Source of the DNA: Acidobacteriota bacterium
Lineage (GTDB): Bacteria; Acidobacteriota; Terriglobia; Acidiferrales; UBA7541
Assembly (NCBI GenBank): GCA_003165465.1
Contig: PLUM01000083.1
Coordinates: forward strand, 20,065 to 84,064
Length of the DNA: 64,000 nt
Reading direction: 5' to 3'
Positions 39,187 to 48,267 of the stretch are shown here, piece by piece (within the stretch, counting starts at the first letter, position 1; every line of letters starts with the position of its first letter). Position numbers and translations under genes: made by a program. Under the pieces are notes generated by a model. The model had not been told where the DNA came from, did not search any database, and saw only the letters and a program-made list of their open reading frames with translations.

Positions 39187-39394
39187 TGCGAATATCCTGA
39201 GACAATTTCATGATTGCATCGCCTAGATCGTTGCCGACTATTGTCCAATCGCAAAGAGTCGCTCTAGAATCCGCCTCAGGTTCATTGCGGCTTCTATTAT
39301 AAACATCAAATGTGCCGTTGAAATCAAGCAGGCGCGCCACTCCGCTAGTAAAAGAGGGGTTGGCGAAAAGAAACGTAGCTACAGCGCGAGACAC
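39170..39394 (-). CDS. Small conserved-looking hypothetical protein
   Basis: 74 aa MSRAVATFLFANPSFTSGVARLLDFNGTFDVYNRSRNEPEADSRATLCDWTIVGNDLGDAI; overlaps start of the DUF2335-like gene. Confidence 0.6.
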   Translation of the reverse strand: MSRAVATFLFANPSFTSGVARLLDFNGTFDVYNRSRNEPEADSRATLCDWTIVGNDLGDAIMKLSQDIRIEQAR

Positions 39395-39424
39395 AAAGCC
39401 AGTTTACGCTTTATTATTGCAAAG

Positions 39425-39640
39425 TCAAGCCGCCATCTCGGTTCTCGCGTCCAATAGCAAAACGACCTCTTCGATGCTCCAAACATGGTCAGAGATTCCT
39501 GCTTCCATCGCGGGAGTGACGCGCAAGGTTTGGTGAATCCGGCAGAAATTGTAGTGCATATAATGGAGCGCAATCGCCCAGTAGTGATTATCGACCTTTT
39601 TTGAAAAACCAATGGAAGGTTTGGGACGCCATTTTCCGGC
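39425..39640 (-). pseudogene. IS1-like transposase C-terminal remnant
   Basis: Minus strand reads FSKKVDNHYWAIALHYMHYNFCRIHQTLRVTPAMEAGISDHVWSIEEVVLLLDARTEMAA*; no start or catalytic N-terminal part. Confidence 0.75.
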
Positions 39641-42600
39641 TTAGGGTGCAATTCCAATCTGCGCTCTTGTTTGCGGCGTCAAAGCATGGGCGCGGCCAAC
39701 CAACTTCTCGAATAGCATCTGTTTGATTTCCGGTTTCTCGATCATCTCCGCTTGTGCTGCTTGCCGGAACTTGGACACGATGTCTCGCACGATTAAGGAT
39801 TTTCCGCCATCGGGGCCATCGGTCTGACGCTGATATTCCGGCGTTTTGATTAGCTCGGCAAGCGTGTCCTTCATTCCTTTTCCGCCAATCTTCAAATCGT
39901 TCCCAGCCAAGCCAACGTAAGTGGCGTACTGGAACGGTGTCAGCGGCACACCTTCGGCAGCGCGTTCCGGCTGCATTCTCACGTCAGGCGGCGCGGAGCC
40001 GAAGAGAGTTTTTGCTGGCATGGTGAGCCTATCGGCAATCTGCGCACGCACAAGTTCCTTTGCCACGGGATCGTTTTGACTGTTGGTGTAGACCGGAGAA
40101 AGAATATCCGGCCCCAGTCCCGGTGTAACCTGTATCGGTTCGCCGAAGATGTTCTGCTGTGGCGGAAGGGTCTTGCTCCATCCCGGCGTCGAGGCTTTGA
40201 TGGCGTCAATCGTGCTGTTCACTGCTCTGAGAATTGGGTCTTGTTCTCGATTGATCGTGCGCACAACCGAAGGCACAACTGTCCTGGCGTAGCCTTCCAT
40301 CAAGGATTGCATTTTCTTGTCAGGCTGCTGAAGTGCATCCAGCCAATTGGAAATTCCCTGGGTGTAGGTCTTGCTCATCATGTTATGACCGAGAGCAAGA
40401 ACAATGGCGTTTGCTGCGGTGTATTGATCTTCCTCGGGGATGTGAGAATTGATTTCCATGTAGTCGGCAATAGCTCCGAGCATCGCGCCAAACGGTTCCA
40501 CGCGATTGTAGGAATAGGCCGTTCCGTTCACGATGAAACTATACGGCGGGCGACCGCTGGCAGTATTCATGTCCCGCAATACTTTGTCCTTCGGCCCGCC
40601 GCCAGTCATGGAAAACTTCGCATCGGGTGCAAGTCCCTTTTCGTACACGGTAGCGATGGCAGCGGCAGTCAGCGCGCCGCTGGTTACTCTCGCAAGCGCC
40701 AGATCGCGCTGCGCTCCGCCAGCGTTAAAATCTTCCCAATTCTGCCGAGACAATAAACTGAGTCCGGGTACGCGCTGCCCGGCTTGCGTGGCGATGTTGG
40801 CGACCACGCGCAAGAATGGCTGAATGAATCGCCCCCCAGGAATCGCGTTGCGCAGTTTGTTGAACGCTTGCCCGACTGGACCTAACTCAGCTTGAAAAGT
40901 TTGTGTCAGCTTAAATTTGTCGGCAGCGTCCTTAATCGACGGTGGCGGATCGTTTTCAATCTCGGCAACTCTCGCGCTCAGATCGTCGCCTTCGAGTCCT
41001 TCCGCTTTTGCTTGCCTGAAAGCTTGCGCGTGCAATTCCATCGCGTAGTTGACGCCCTTAAAGAATGAGCTTTCAGCACTCAGCGCCCGCGTAGGAAGGT
41101 GGTAAATCAGATTGATCGCGTTTCCTACCGCTGTCCCATTCGAGAGATTCAGCTTTTCACGGCTGAGGTTCGTTTCACCAAACGTGCTTTCCGGGTCTTC
41201 ACCTGTCGTGATGATCTTGCCCGCTGCTCGCAGTCCATCGCTCCAGCCGTCCACGATGCCACGCGCCATTGCGAGAGGTTCGCCTTGCTCGACGCCTGGA
41301 CCTTCCGCGCCGAATAGTCTTTGTACACCGCGTATCTGCGCAGCAAGGGTGCGCTCTCCAATCGACCACGGAACCATTGCGGATTCGCTTGTGACCTTGG
41401 CAGCGTGAGTCTGAGGCCCGCTCAAAAGTCCCCACGTCATCCATGCTTCGTGAAGTAGATCCACGCCCTGACTTGCCGCGTTTGTTACTTTGCTCAGAAA
41501 GTCTATCCGCTGATCTTGTCTCGGCAGTGCTTGGAGCATCTTTGCCAGCGTGATCGGGTCTGTATCAACCGTTGAGCTGAAGCGCGAGGAAATGTCTGCG
41601 ATGTCGGACGGTGACAAGGCGGGGCGCGCCGCATCGGACATAATCTGATGCGATTCAAGCGTGCGAGCGGCCGTCCTGCTCGATTGTTCTCGCAGAGATT
41701 CTAATTGCCCGGCAAGAGATACCGCAGATTTTAGCTGCTGGGCTGCATCGGTATCCCCGGCGAGTGTCGCCTTTGCAAGATTATCGACGTGAGTAGCAGC
41801 CGAATCCCGAAGATCACGAAGCGCGAGCATCTCACCGGGACGCAGCGGGGCGCCTGGTTCAACCGCAAGCGCCTGCTGAATGGTCAGCGCGGAACTGGAC
41901 TCCGCTATTGTGGCAGCGTGAGACTGCGTAGCGCGGGACTTGGCAAGGCTCGATGCGTTCATCCTGTTTATGTCGGCAATGACGGCCTTGGTTGAATCTT
42001 CCGCGTCGATGTATTTGAGGTTGACGCGCAGTTCCGGCTGCGCTCCCGGCTCGCCTTCCGCTCCCGGCTCGGCAGGTGGTTTCGATTGTTGGCTGCGGTC
42101 GTAATTCCTCTGCATCGAATCTGGAAGCGCATCACGAAACGCTGCTTTCCCCGACTGGATTGCCATTGCCCCGAGCACCGTCATTTTCCCTAGTATTTCC
42201 CGAGACTTTGGACCTAGCCCGCCTTCATCCTTGAGCGCTTGCTGGTATTCCTTGTTTTTCTGCCACAGTGCCTCACCCATATTGAGGCCGAAATAAAGCG
42301 CCAGAAGTTTACTCCCGCCGTACTCTGCAATCTTTGGGATCGCGCCCAGCGCACCGGCACCCGCGAACATGGCAATATTCGGGACGCTCTGGAAAATGTC
42401 TGTAGCCTGCTTCTCCAGCCCCGATAGAAAACCTGGACCTACAATGTGTTCGGCAATGTTTTGCTGGTTCTCATCCGCTGGATGTACGGGAAGGCCAAAC
42501 AATCCCATCGGCCCCTTACCGGCAAAACGAGGATCAACCGTATCTCCCGCAAATGTCGAGGAAGGCAGGGCATCAAGCTCCTGCTGAGGTGTAGGTTCGG

Positions 42601-42733
42601 CCGGCTGGGGCGCGGGCGCTGGTCCTTGTTGCAATTTCGATTGCACCAGTGCGTCCACACTCGCGTTCTCGGACTCGGAGCGGCTCTGCAAGTACTGCTC
42701 GCCGATGTTCCCTTGTTGCGGCTCGTTTGCCAT
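39641..42733 (-). CDS. Large phage virion/ejection-like protein
   Basis: ~1030 aa; RBS GGAGG before ATG at 42733; resembles large internal virion-type proteins of podoviruses. Confidence 0.6.
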   Translation of the reverse strand: MANEPQQGNIGEQYLQSRSESENASVDALVQSKLQQGPAPAPQPAEPTPQQELDALPSSTFAGDTVDPRFAGKGPMGLFGLPVHPADENQQNIAEHIVGPGFLSGLEKQATDIFQSVPNIAMFAGAGALGAIPKIAEYGGSKLLALYFGLNMGEALWQKNKEYQQALKDEGGLGPKSREILGKMTVLGAMAIQSGKAAFRDALPDSMQRNYDRSQQSKPPAEPGAEGEPGAQPELRVNLKYIDAEDSTKAVIADINRMNASSLAKSRATQSHAATIAESSSALTIQQALAVEPGAPLRPGEMLALRDLRDSAATHVDNLAKATLAGDTDAAQQLKSAVSLAGQLESLREQSSRTAARTLESHQIMSDAARPALSPSDIADISSRFSSTVDTDPITLAKMLQALPRQDQRIDFLSKVTNAASQGVDLLHEAWMTWGLLSGPQTHAAKVTSESAMVPWSIGERTLAAQIRGVQRLFGAEGPGVEQGEPLAMARGIVDGWSDGLRAAGKIITTGEDPESTFGETNLSREKLNLSNGTAVGNAINLIYHLPTRALSAESSFFKGVNYAMELHAQAFRQAKAEGLEGDDLSARVAEIENDPPPSIKDAADKFKLTQTFQAELGPVGQAFNKLRNAIPGGRFIQPFLRVVANIATQAGQRVPGLSLLSRQNWEDFNAGGAQRDLALARVTSGALTAAAIATVYEKGLAPDAKFSMTGGGPKDKVLRDMNTASGRPPYSFIVNGTAYSYNRVEPFGAMLGAIADYMEINSHIPEEDQYTAANAIVLALGHNMMSKTYTQGISNWLDALQQPDKKMQSLMEGYARTVVPSVVRTINREQDPILRAVNSTIDAIKASTPGWSKTLPPQQNIFGEPIQVTPGLGPDILSPVYTNSQNDPVAKELVRAQIADRLTMPAKTLFGSAPPDVRMQPERAAEGVPLTPFQYATYVGLAGNDLKIGGKGMKDTLAELIKTPEYQRQTDGPDGGKSLIVRDIVSKFRQAAQAEMIEKPEIKQMLFEKLVGRAHALTPQTRAQIGIAP

Positions 42734-42734
42734 A

Positions 42735-44258
42735 TTACTTCCCTCCAATGCGAGTTAAGTCTTGTTCCGCCGTATCGAGTTCGGAAATCCTGTGAACGAG
42801 CTGGTTATATTCCGCGTCTGACATTCCTCTTGCGCGGGCCTGCTCGCGGGTTCCAATCTCCTGAATCGTCTTGAACGGCAGATTGCCGCGCAGGCGATCA
42901 ATCGCTTGCTTGGTTGCGAATAGGCCAATCGGCGCGTACTTCCCTCGAATCTCAGGCTCGATTTGCAGCGGGTCTTCCTTCCCGCCAAACGCAGCGGACC
43001 GTTTTGTCAATTCTTCCAGCGCCATCGCGTAAGCCTGCTTCGATGCGCCGGTGATCTGATCCAAGGGACTAGTTACGCCGAAATCCGCCCGGAGCATTTC
43101 CTGTGCTTGCGCGTGTCGAGCCTTAATCTTTCCGTCAGTCTCTTCCGCTTTCTTCAGATTCTCCGCAAGGCGCGTTTGCAGTTGCCAATAATCATCCCGC
43201 GCCAAAGCGCCGCCGCTGTAGTCTCGCGCCAATCGAGTCTGCAAGGCTGGTCCGGCAGAACTGGAATTAACCGCAATGGTGTAGTCGAGCAGTTTCCGGG
43301 GGTCGGAAGCATGGTCCGGGCCTTTTTCGATGTAGTTGCGAACCAGGTCGTACTCTGTGGCGTTCAAGTCAAGATTGCGGCGCTGGTTCTCCAGGTCGGG
43401 CAACGTCAATTGCCCATCGCGGGCGCGGGAAACCATTTCGCTAACCATGCTGTCCCGCACTTGCTTGAATGCCTTGTCTCGGTCCCGGTCATCTTTCTCC
43501 TGCTGCGCGAGTGATTGAGACTGCCAGGCTCTCTGCTCGCTGTCTGCTTGGTCCAGGAAATGTTGCTTGGTTAAAGGGCCTAAAGTTGTGTCGGCCTCAA
43601 TTTTTATTTGTGCTTGAAAGGGATTTTCCCGAATCTGTTTCACAAATCTCGCGCTGGTAATGTCAAGATGGAGACTATTTTCTTCCCTTTGCGCCCGCTC
43701 TGGATCCATCACGCCGTGAGCAACAGCACCGTCGAGATTGCCCTTAATCTGGGACAAGTATCCCGGAAGCTGTTCTTCGGTCCCATCAGCGGCCTGCCCC
43801 GCAAGAGCGTCATTCGATGTTGTAAGCTGCGCACCGTACGCTGCGATTGCTCTTTTATTCTGCTCATCCTGAGCATTAAGAATGTGGTGGTCGGAAAAAC
43901 CTGTAAAAGCACTATTAAAATGTAAACGAACCTGCGGGTCTTTGATGTCTTTGGCGAGTTTATCGTGTACGGCCTGCAATCCCTTCTGTACCGTTTCCGC
44001 GAGTTTGTTGGCCGGAACATTGGGGTCACTGAGCGTGTCCAGGTACAGCTGATTTGCAGCCACCGCGCCTTGTGAAACCTTCGCCATCGCTTGCTCGTTG
44101 CGTCGGAGTTCTGCCGTCTTGTCGAACATTTCCTGCCCGATGTCGGTGAGGGCTACCCCGGCACGCGCAATCGCTTCTCCGGGTGCCATAGCGCCGCCGA
44201 TGGATAGCTCGCCCGGCCTCAACGGTTGATTCTGTACGATCGCTTCGATTCGTGGCAT
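42735..44258 (-). CDS. Coiled-coil phage internal virion/ejection-like protein
   Basis: MPRIEAIVQNQPLRPGELSIGGAMAPGEAIARAGVALTDIGQEMFDKTAELRRNEQAMAKVSQ; tightly coupled to the downstream large gene. Confidence 0.55.
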   Translation of the reverse strand: MPRIEAIVQNQPLRPGELSIGGAMAPGEAIARAGVALTDIGQEMFDKTAELRRNEQAMAKVSQGAVAANQLYLDTLSDPNVPANKLAETVQKGLQAVHDKLAKDIKDPQVRLHFNSAFTGFSDHHILNAQDEQNKRAIAAYGAQLTTSNDALAGQAADGTEEQLPGYLSQIKGNLDGAVAHGVMDPERAQREENSLHLDITSARFVKQIRENPFQAQIKIEADTTLGPLTKQHFLDQADSEQRAWQSQSLAQQEKDDRDRDKAFKQVRDSMVSEMVSRARDGQLTLPDLENQRRNLDLNATEYDLVRNYIEKGPDHASDPRKLLDYTIAVNSSSAGPALQTRLARDYSGGALARDDYWQLQTRLAENLKKAEETDGKIKARHAQAQEMLRADFGVTSPLDQITGASKQAYAMALEELTKRSAAFGGKEDPLQIEPEIRGKYAPIGLFATKQAIDRLRGNLPFKTIQEIGTREQARARGMSDAEYNQLVHRISELDTAEQDLTRIGGK

Positions 44259-44259
44259 G

Positions 44260-44463
44260 TCAGTTGATACTCCAATCTTCGGGATCAAAAGGGACGGCAT
44301 CCGGGTCACTAGAACTTCCTCGCAAGTTCCGGGTCAGCAACGTAGAACCAGGAGCCTGCGCAGGCTCACCCATGTAGAGCGGCTTCGTAAACTTCTCGCG
44401 TAGCTTGGCCAGGGTCTTCCGGGCTTCTTCGATGGCCATCTTTGCTCTTTTTTCAGGCGACAT
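44260..44463 (-). CDS. Small hypothetical protein in phage-like module
   Basis: MSPEKRAKMAIEEARKTLAKLREKFTKPLYMGEPAQAPGSTLL; RBS GGAGGG. Confidence 0.6.
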   Translation of the reverse strand: MSPEKRAKMAIEEARKTLAKLREKFTKPLYMGEPAQAPGSTLLTRNLRGSSSDPDAVPFDPEDWSIN

Positions 44464-44695
44464 ACGTTTGCCCTCCGTTCTGGTTAGCATGAAACCTCCA
44501 AGCCTGGAACCTTAAAATTGGGTACCCGATCTGCGCGACTCCGGACGCCCATCGCGTCGGCTCCGTGTTTTGGTGTACGGGGGGTCGGCGAATCGAAAGC
44601 GAAGGCCCTACGATGCCGCTCCATCTCGCAGCAAGGCCCCTGGCAGACGCGCAGACGGCAGCCTCGTGTGATAACTCGGCCTCTTCCGATGATGC

Positions 44696-44716
44696 GTGCA
44701 CCAATTCGTGCACCAA
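44696..44716. promoter_or_regulatory. Putative integrase arm-type site (internal)
   Basis: gtgcaccaattcgtgcaccaa, in a ~300-bp non-coding gap. Confidence 0.5.
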
Positions 44717-44795
44717 TCGGCTGCACCCTGCCAGCAAGTGCTTATTGCATCGCACGATAGAGCCAGCGACCCCATGCTTGCGCAGCGTGTGTGAG

Positions 44796-45305
44796 CTATT
44801 CATCGACTTCCTCGGCCTCAATCGTGCGCATCTGCTGGCCGTCAGCCTCGCCCAGCACCATGACGTTGACGACAATGTGAGACGCAGGCTCGGAGTGCTT
44901 CGCTCCAGGCAATTCCCCGGCCCGTTCAAGAAGTTTGATCGCGCTGTCCGATGCACGCAGTCTGTGTTGCATGTCCACTTGTGACGAAATATCGTCACCC
45001 TTTACCACAAGTCTCATGCTGTCTAATCCTTCCGATATCACGCGCACAACCCTGTCCTGCGTTACACCGTGACGGAGTAGCGTGGTTCTCAAGACTGCCT
45101 GCGCCGTCCTGGTCGCCAATGATTGAGGCTCGCTTCTAGGCACAATGGCACCATCTGTGACGCTCGCCAGGGCGCTGCCTAGCAGATCGGTGACAAGCTT
45201 CCTCCCTTTGGCCCGATACTTGCGCATCCGGATGCACCCCATCTCGCGGTGATGCCGCCTTCTCGCAGCCAATATTCCCTCGTCCACGCATTTCTTCGGA
45301 GGCAT
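44796..45305 (-). CDS. Hypothetical protein; weak resemblance to small terminase-like proteins
   Basis: LLRHGVTQDRVVRVISEGLDSMRLVVKGDDISSQVDMQHRLRASDSAIKLLERAGELPG. Confidence 0.5.
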   Translation of the reverse strand: MPPKKCVDEGILAARRRHHREMGCIRMRKYRAKGRKLVTDLLGSALASVTDGAIVPRSEPQSLATRTAQAVLRTTLLRHGVTQDRVVRVISEGLDSMRLVVKGDDISSQVDMQHRLRASDSAIKLLERAGELPGAKHSEPASHIVVNVMVLGEADGQQMRTIEAEEVDE

Positions 45306-45312
45306 GCTGTCC

Positions 45313-45921
45313 TCACACGTCGAAGGATGTTTCGGCTTCCCGGGGATTGGAAGATTGGGCCGGTGAACCTACCCCCGCGATCCGTAGCATCCGCACGGCG
45401 GACTTGGGGGAGTTTTCCATCTTGGTCAAAGATGCTTCCAGCATGGTTAACCACTGGTCGATGTCCGAGGCTGCCGAAAGTACGCCAGACATTTCCTTTG
45501 TGATCGTGTCACTCCACCTGTCGCCGTATGGGGATTTCCTGACATCGGAGGGGACAAGCCGTGCAATCTTTCTGGGGATTTCTCCGAGTTGAGAGATCGC
45601 AACCGGGTAAAAGGAAAATATCGAGTTGACGAGTTTATCGACGCGCCCCACCAGGCCGTGAGGCACACCGGCGCGAATATGGGGTTGCCAGTCGAATCTA
45701 TAGAGTTTTTGCGCTGCCTTGAAACGGGGAGTTCGTGAAAGCTCTTTGAGCAATTCCAGGGCGGGGAATCCGCGTGCTTGCCAGTCCGCCGTGAGTTGCG
45801 CCTGAACCTCGGCCAGTTCCGGGTTGCTTTCTCTTTCTGCGGCCATCGCTGCTGATTGTGTTTCTATTCGGTTTACCATTCCCGTCAAGGCATTGATCGG
45901 ACCGATTTGTTTCGCGCTCAT
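45313..45921 (-). CDS. Hypothetical protein
   Basis: 202 aa, same strand and tight spacing. Confidence 0.6.
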   Translation of the reverse strand: MSAKQIGPINALTGMVNRIETQSAAMAAERESNPELAEVQAQLTADWQARGFPALELLKELSRTPRFKAAQKLYRFDWQPHIRAGVPHGLVGRVDKLVNSIFSFYPVAISQLGEIPRKIARLVPSDVRKSPYGDRWSDTITKEMSGVLSAASDIDQWLTMLEASLTKMENSPKSAVRMLRIAGVGSPAQSSNPREAETSFDV

Positions 45922-45955
45922 TTTTCCTGTTCTCCCTTTTTGGATTTTATTTCCC

Positions 45956-46141
45956 TTACTTTTTGTAGGCCGCGTCTTCCCGCTTCAGCGATTCGTTCTT
46001 TTCCCGCAGCGATCTTTCGCCCGCAGCTCGCTGACGTGACGCCGCTGCGTCCCGCATTTTCACGCCCGGGTCCGCGATGTTCAGTTTTTCTCCGTCCACG
46101 AGGGCTCGTCCCTTAGAAATTCCACCGCTTAATTGCGTCAT
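45956..46141 (-). CDS. Small basic/charged hypothetical protein (61 aa)
   Basis: MTQLSGGISKGRALVDGEKLNIADPGVKMRDAAASRQRAAGERSLREKNESLKREDAAYKK, AAGGAG upstream. Confidence 0.6.
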   Translation of the reverse strand: MTQLSGGISKGRALVDGEKLNIADPGVKMRDAAASRQRAAGERSLREKNESLKREDAAYKK

Positions 46142-46166
46142 TTTCGATTTCTCCTTTCGATTTTTC

Positions 46167-46484
46167 CTACTGAACCTTGCTACTTCCTGGCTCCCACTTC
46201 TGGAGCCATTCGAGCCAATCCACGCTGACCTTCGGCGGGTGAAGATCCCCACCGTCCCCGATGCCGTAGCACCCGGCACAGTCCGGCCGGCCGCACGGCG
46301 CAAGCCCTTTCCCACGGGCGCGCAGTACCTCTGCCAGTCCTTCGCGGCGCTGGCGCAGCTGGTCAAGCAAGCTGGATGCTAGAGGGTTGCCGGGAGGGAT
46401 TCGATAGCGAACGCGGTCCCAATCGAGGGTGAGGGTGCCCCCGCTCGATTCCAGGCGCGAAATGATCTGTAGTAGGTCGGTCAC
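46167..46484 (-). CDS. TubC-N/primase-associated-like small protein
   Basis: MTDLLQIISRLESSGGTLTLDWDRVRYRIPPGNPLASSLLDQLRQRREGLAEVLRARG; overlaps helicase stop. Confidence 0.55.
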   Translation of the reverse strand: MTDLLQIISRLESSGGTLTLDWDRVRYRIPPGNPLASSLLDQLRQRREGLAEVLRARGKGLAPCGRPDCAGCYGIGDGGDLHPPKVSVDWLEWLQKWEPGSSKVQ

Positions 46485-47638
46485 AGTAACCCCTCTTCTG
46501 GGGAGTTTCCGTTTCTGCCCACGGGGGCAAACACTGTGTTAGATGTTTGGGCAGAAACATTCTGAGGTAAAAAGTACTTGAATGGGTTGCCCCTTTTACC
46601 CTCGCCGATTGAGCACATCGAGCCTTTGGAGCAAAGCTCCCTGATTACCCGCTGGGCCGTACTACGCGATATTTCTGATCCCTCGATCAGGGCTTTTAGA
46701 TCAACGGATTCAGTGTCTGATCCGGGGGCAACGGATAGTAAATGCCGGGCAGCTTCCTCCGATTCAACGTCTGCCGATGTCCCTAGCGCAACGTAGCCCG
46801 CATCCGTCAGCTCGATGGTCATCTCATCCGGCGTTCCATCAAATCTACTTATGGCTTCGATAGTACGCAGTGTCTTGCGGTGTTTGCCTTCCGGCCTGCG
46901 GATCGAAAGCACAATATCCACCGCTCCCGAAAAGGCCGATGATCCCCGGCCAGACTCGCCCACGGCACCGCCTGATTTTCGTTCATGCCGCAAAGCCATA
47001 ACCCCGATCCCTTCACTTACTGCCATCTGTAAGGGCTGCATCGCTTTAAGCGCGTCACCGGAATTGTTTTCGGAATCGCCGGATATGCCGGCAAACTGCC
47101 CGAGTGTGTCGACGACAAGCAGCGATGCTCCAATCTTTTTGCAATGAAGGACGGCTTGCTCTACGACGAAGGACCATTCGAGGCCATATATATCCCGGAA
47201 GTACAGGCAGTGAAAGTCCGCGCAGGTGAGTAACCCGGCCCGCTCCAGCGCCAGACGCCAAGAGCTAGACGGTTGCTCTGTAAGGTAGACAACCGGAGTG
47301 CGCATGGTGGGGTAGCCCATAAAGGGATCACCATGCACCACTGCCCGGCAGAGATATGTCGCCCAGGTAGTCTTCCCGGCAAGCTTGACCTTGCCGCCCA
47401 CCTCCGTAAGGCCGCCCTTGACGACGTAAGGCTTGCAAATGTATTCAGTCTCGATAGGAGTCTCCGCGCCGATCTGTAACGCGGTTTTGAACGGCAAGCT
47501 GCGAAGAGAATCTTTCTGCCCAAACTTCTTACACAAGGGGTTGGGTTGGGCAGAAACAAAATCCTTTTCGGAGTGTGGGTCATAGGCCGTCCGCAGACTG
47601 CCATCATCCAGCATGTCTATGACTTTTGCGCCCCTCAT
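46481..47638 (-). CDS. RepA-like AAA ATPase / replicative helicase
   Basis: GGKVKLAGKTTWATYLCRAVVHGDPFMGYPT (Walker A), LLVVDTLGQFAG (Walker B). Confidence 0.8.
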   Translation of the reverse strand: MRGAKVIDMLDDGSLRTAYDPHSEKDFVSAQPNPLCKKFGQKDSLRSLPFKTALQIGAETPIETEYICKPYVVKGGLTEVGGKVKLAGKTTWATYLCRAVVHGDPFMGYPTMRTPVVYLTEQPSSSWRLALERAGLLTCADFHCLYFRDIYGLEWSFVVEQAVLHCKKIGASLLVVDTLGQFAGISGDSENNSGDALKAMQPLQMAVSEGIGVMALRHERKSGGAVGESGRGSSAFSGAVDIVLSIRRPEGKHRKTLRTIEAISRFDGTPDEMTIELTDAGYVALGTSADVESEEAARHLLSVAPGSDTESVDLKALIEGSEISRSTAQRVIRELCSKGSMCSIGEGKRGNPFKYFLPQNVSAQTSNTVFAPVGRNGNSPEEGLL

Positions 47639-48069
47639 TCGTTCTCCTCAATCATTGCGATTTGAACAATCTCCTGGCACTCAACGGCGCGGGCAAGACC
47701 TTCAGCGATCGCGGCATCCAGGTTTTTAGCGGAAGTTCGAATGATTACGGGCACCATCACGGCGCGTTCGGTCGGCGTTAGACGAGGCCAAAGATCGTCC
47801 AGCACCTTTCGCACGGATTTAAGTTCGGGACTTGCTGGTTTCCGTGGCGCGTCATGCTCAAATAGATCAGCCATACGCAAACCAACGGCAGCGCAAATGC
47901 TTTCGACGGTGCAACCGGACCAGCATCGGACCAACGTCCTGCCAGCCTCGCCCCGGGTGAGGGAGAGCGAAGTCGCGCTCTTGCCGCCATGAACCGGACA
48001 TTTCCCGCGCCACCGTTCCGGCCCGGCTGATCGTGCATGAAGGCGTTCGGCGATTTGATCGGCTCTCAT
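47635..48069 (-). CDS. CHC2 zinc-finger primase-like protein
   Basis: RWRGKCPVHGGKSATSLSLTRGEAGRTLVRCWSGCTVESICAAVGL. Confidence 0.8.
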   Translation of the reverse strand: MRADQIAERLHARSAGPERWRGKCPVHGGKSATSLSLTRGEAGRTLVRCWSGCTVESICAAVGLRMADLFEHDAPRKPASPELKSVRKVLDDLWPRLTPTERAVMVPVIIRTSAKNLDAAIAEGLARAVECQEIVQIAMIEENE

Positions 48070-48072
48070 TGT

Positions 48073-48267
48073 TTACGCGCTGCGCTCCACGCGAGCCGGA
48101 ACTTCGCTGTCATTAATCAGTTTCACAATGAAGGATTCGCGCAGGCGTACTGAACTGCCCAGCTTGATGTAAGGCCATTCGCGTTTCAGGATTTTCATTC
48201 TGACCGTAGCGACCTTGTATCCGGTGCGCTCTGCGGCCTCGTCAACCTTCAAAAGTCGTTCTGCCAT
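48073..48267 (-). CDS. AlpA/excisionase-family HTH protein
   Basis: MAERLLKVDEAAERTGYKVATVRMKILKREWPYIKLGSSVRLRESFI; RBS GGAGGG before ATG at 48267. Confidence 0.75.
   Translation of the reverse strand: MAERLLKVDEAAERTGYKVATVRMKILKREWPYIKLGSSVRLRESFIVKLINDSEVPARVERSA

Noticed and set aside
39379-39657. 92-aa minus-strand ORF from the track
   Set aside because: Wrong frame; another frame encodes the IS1-like transposase remnant.
44453-44998. 181-aa minus-strand ORF spanning the gap around 44.5-44.8 kb
   Set aside because: Overlaps the better-supported 44796..45305 frame and has no recognisable family; gap treated as non-coding.
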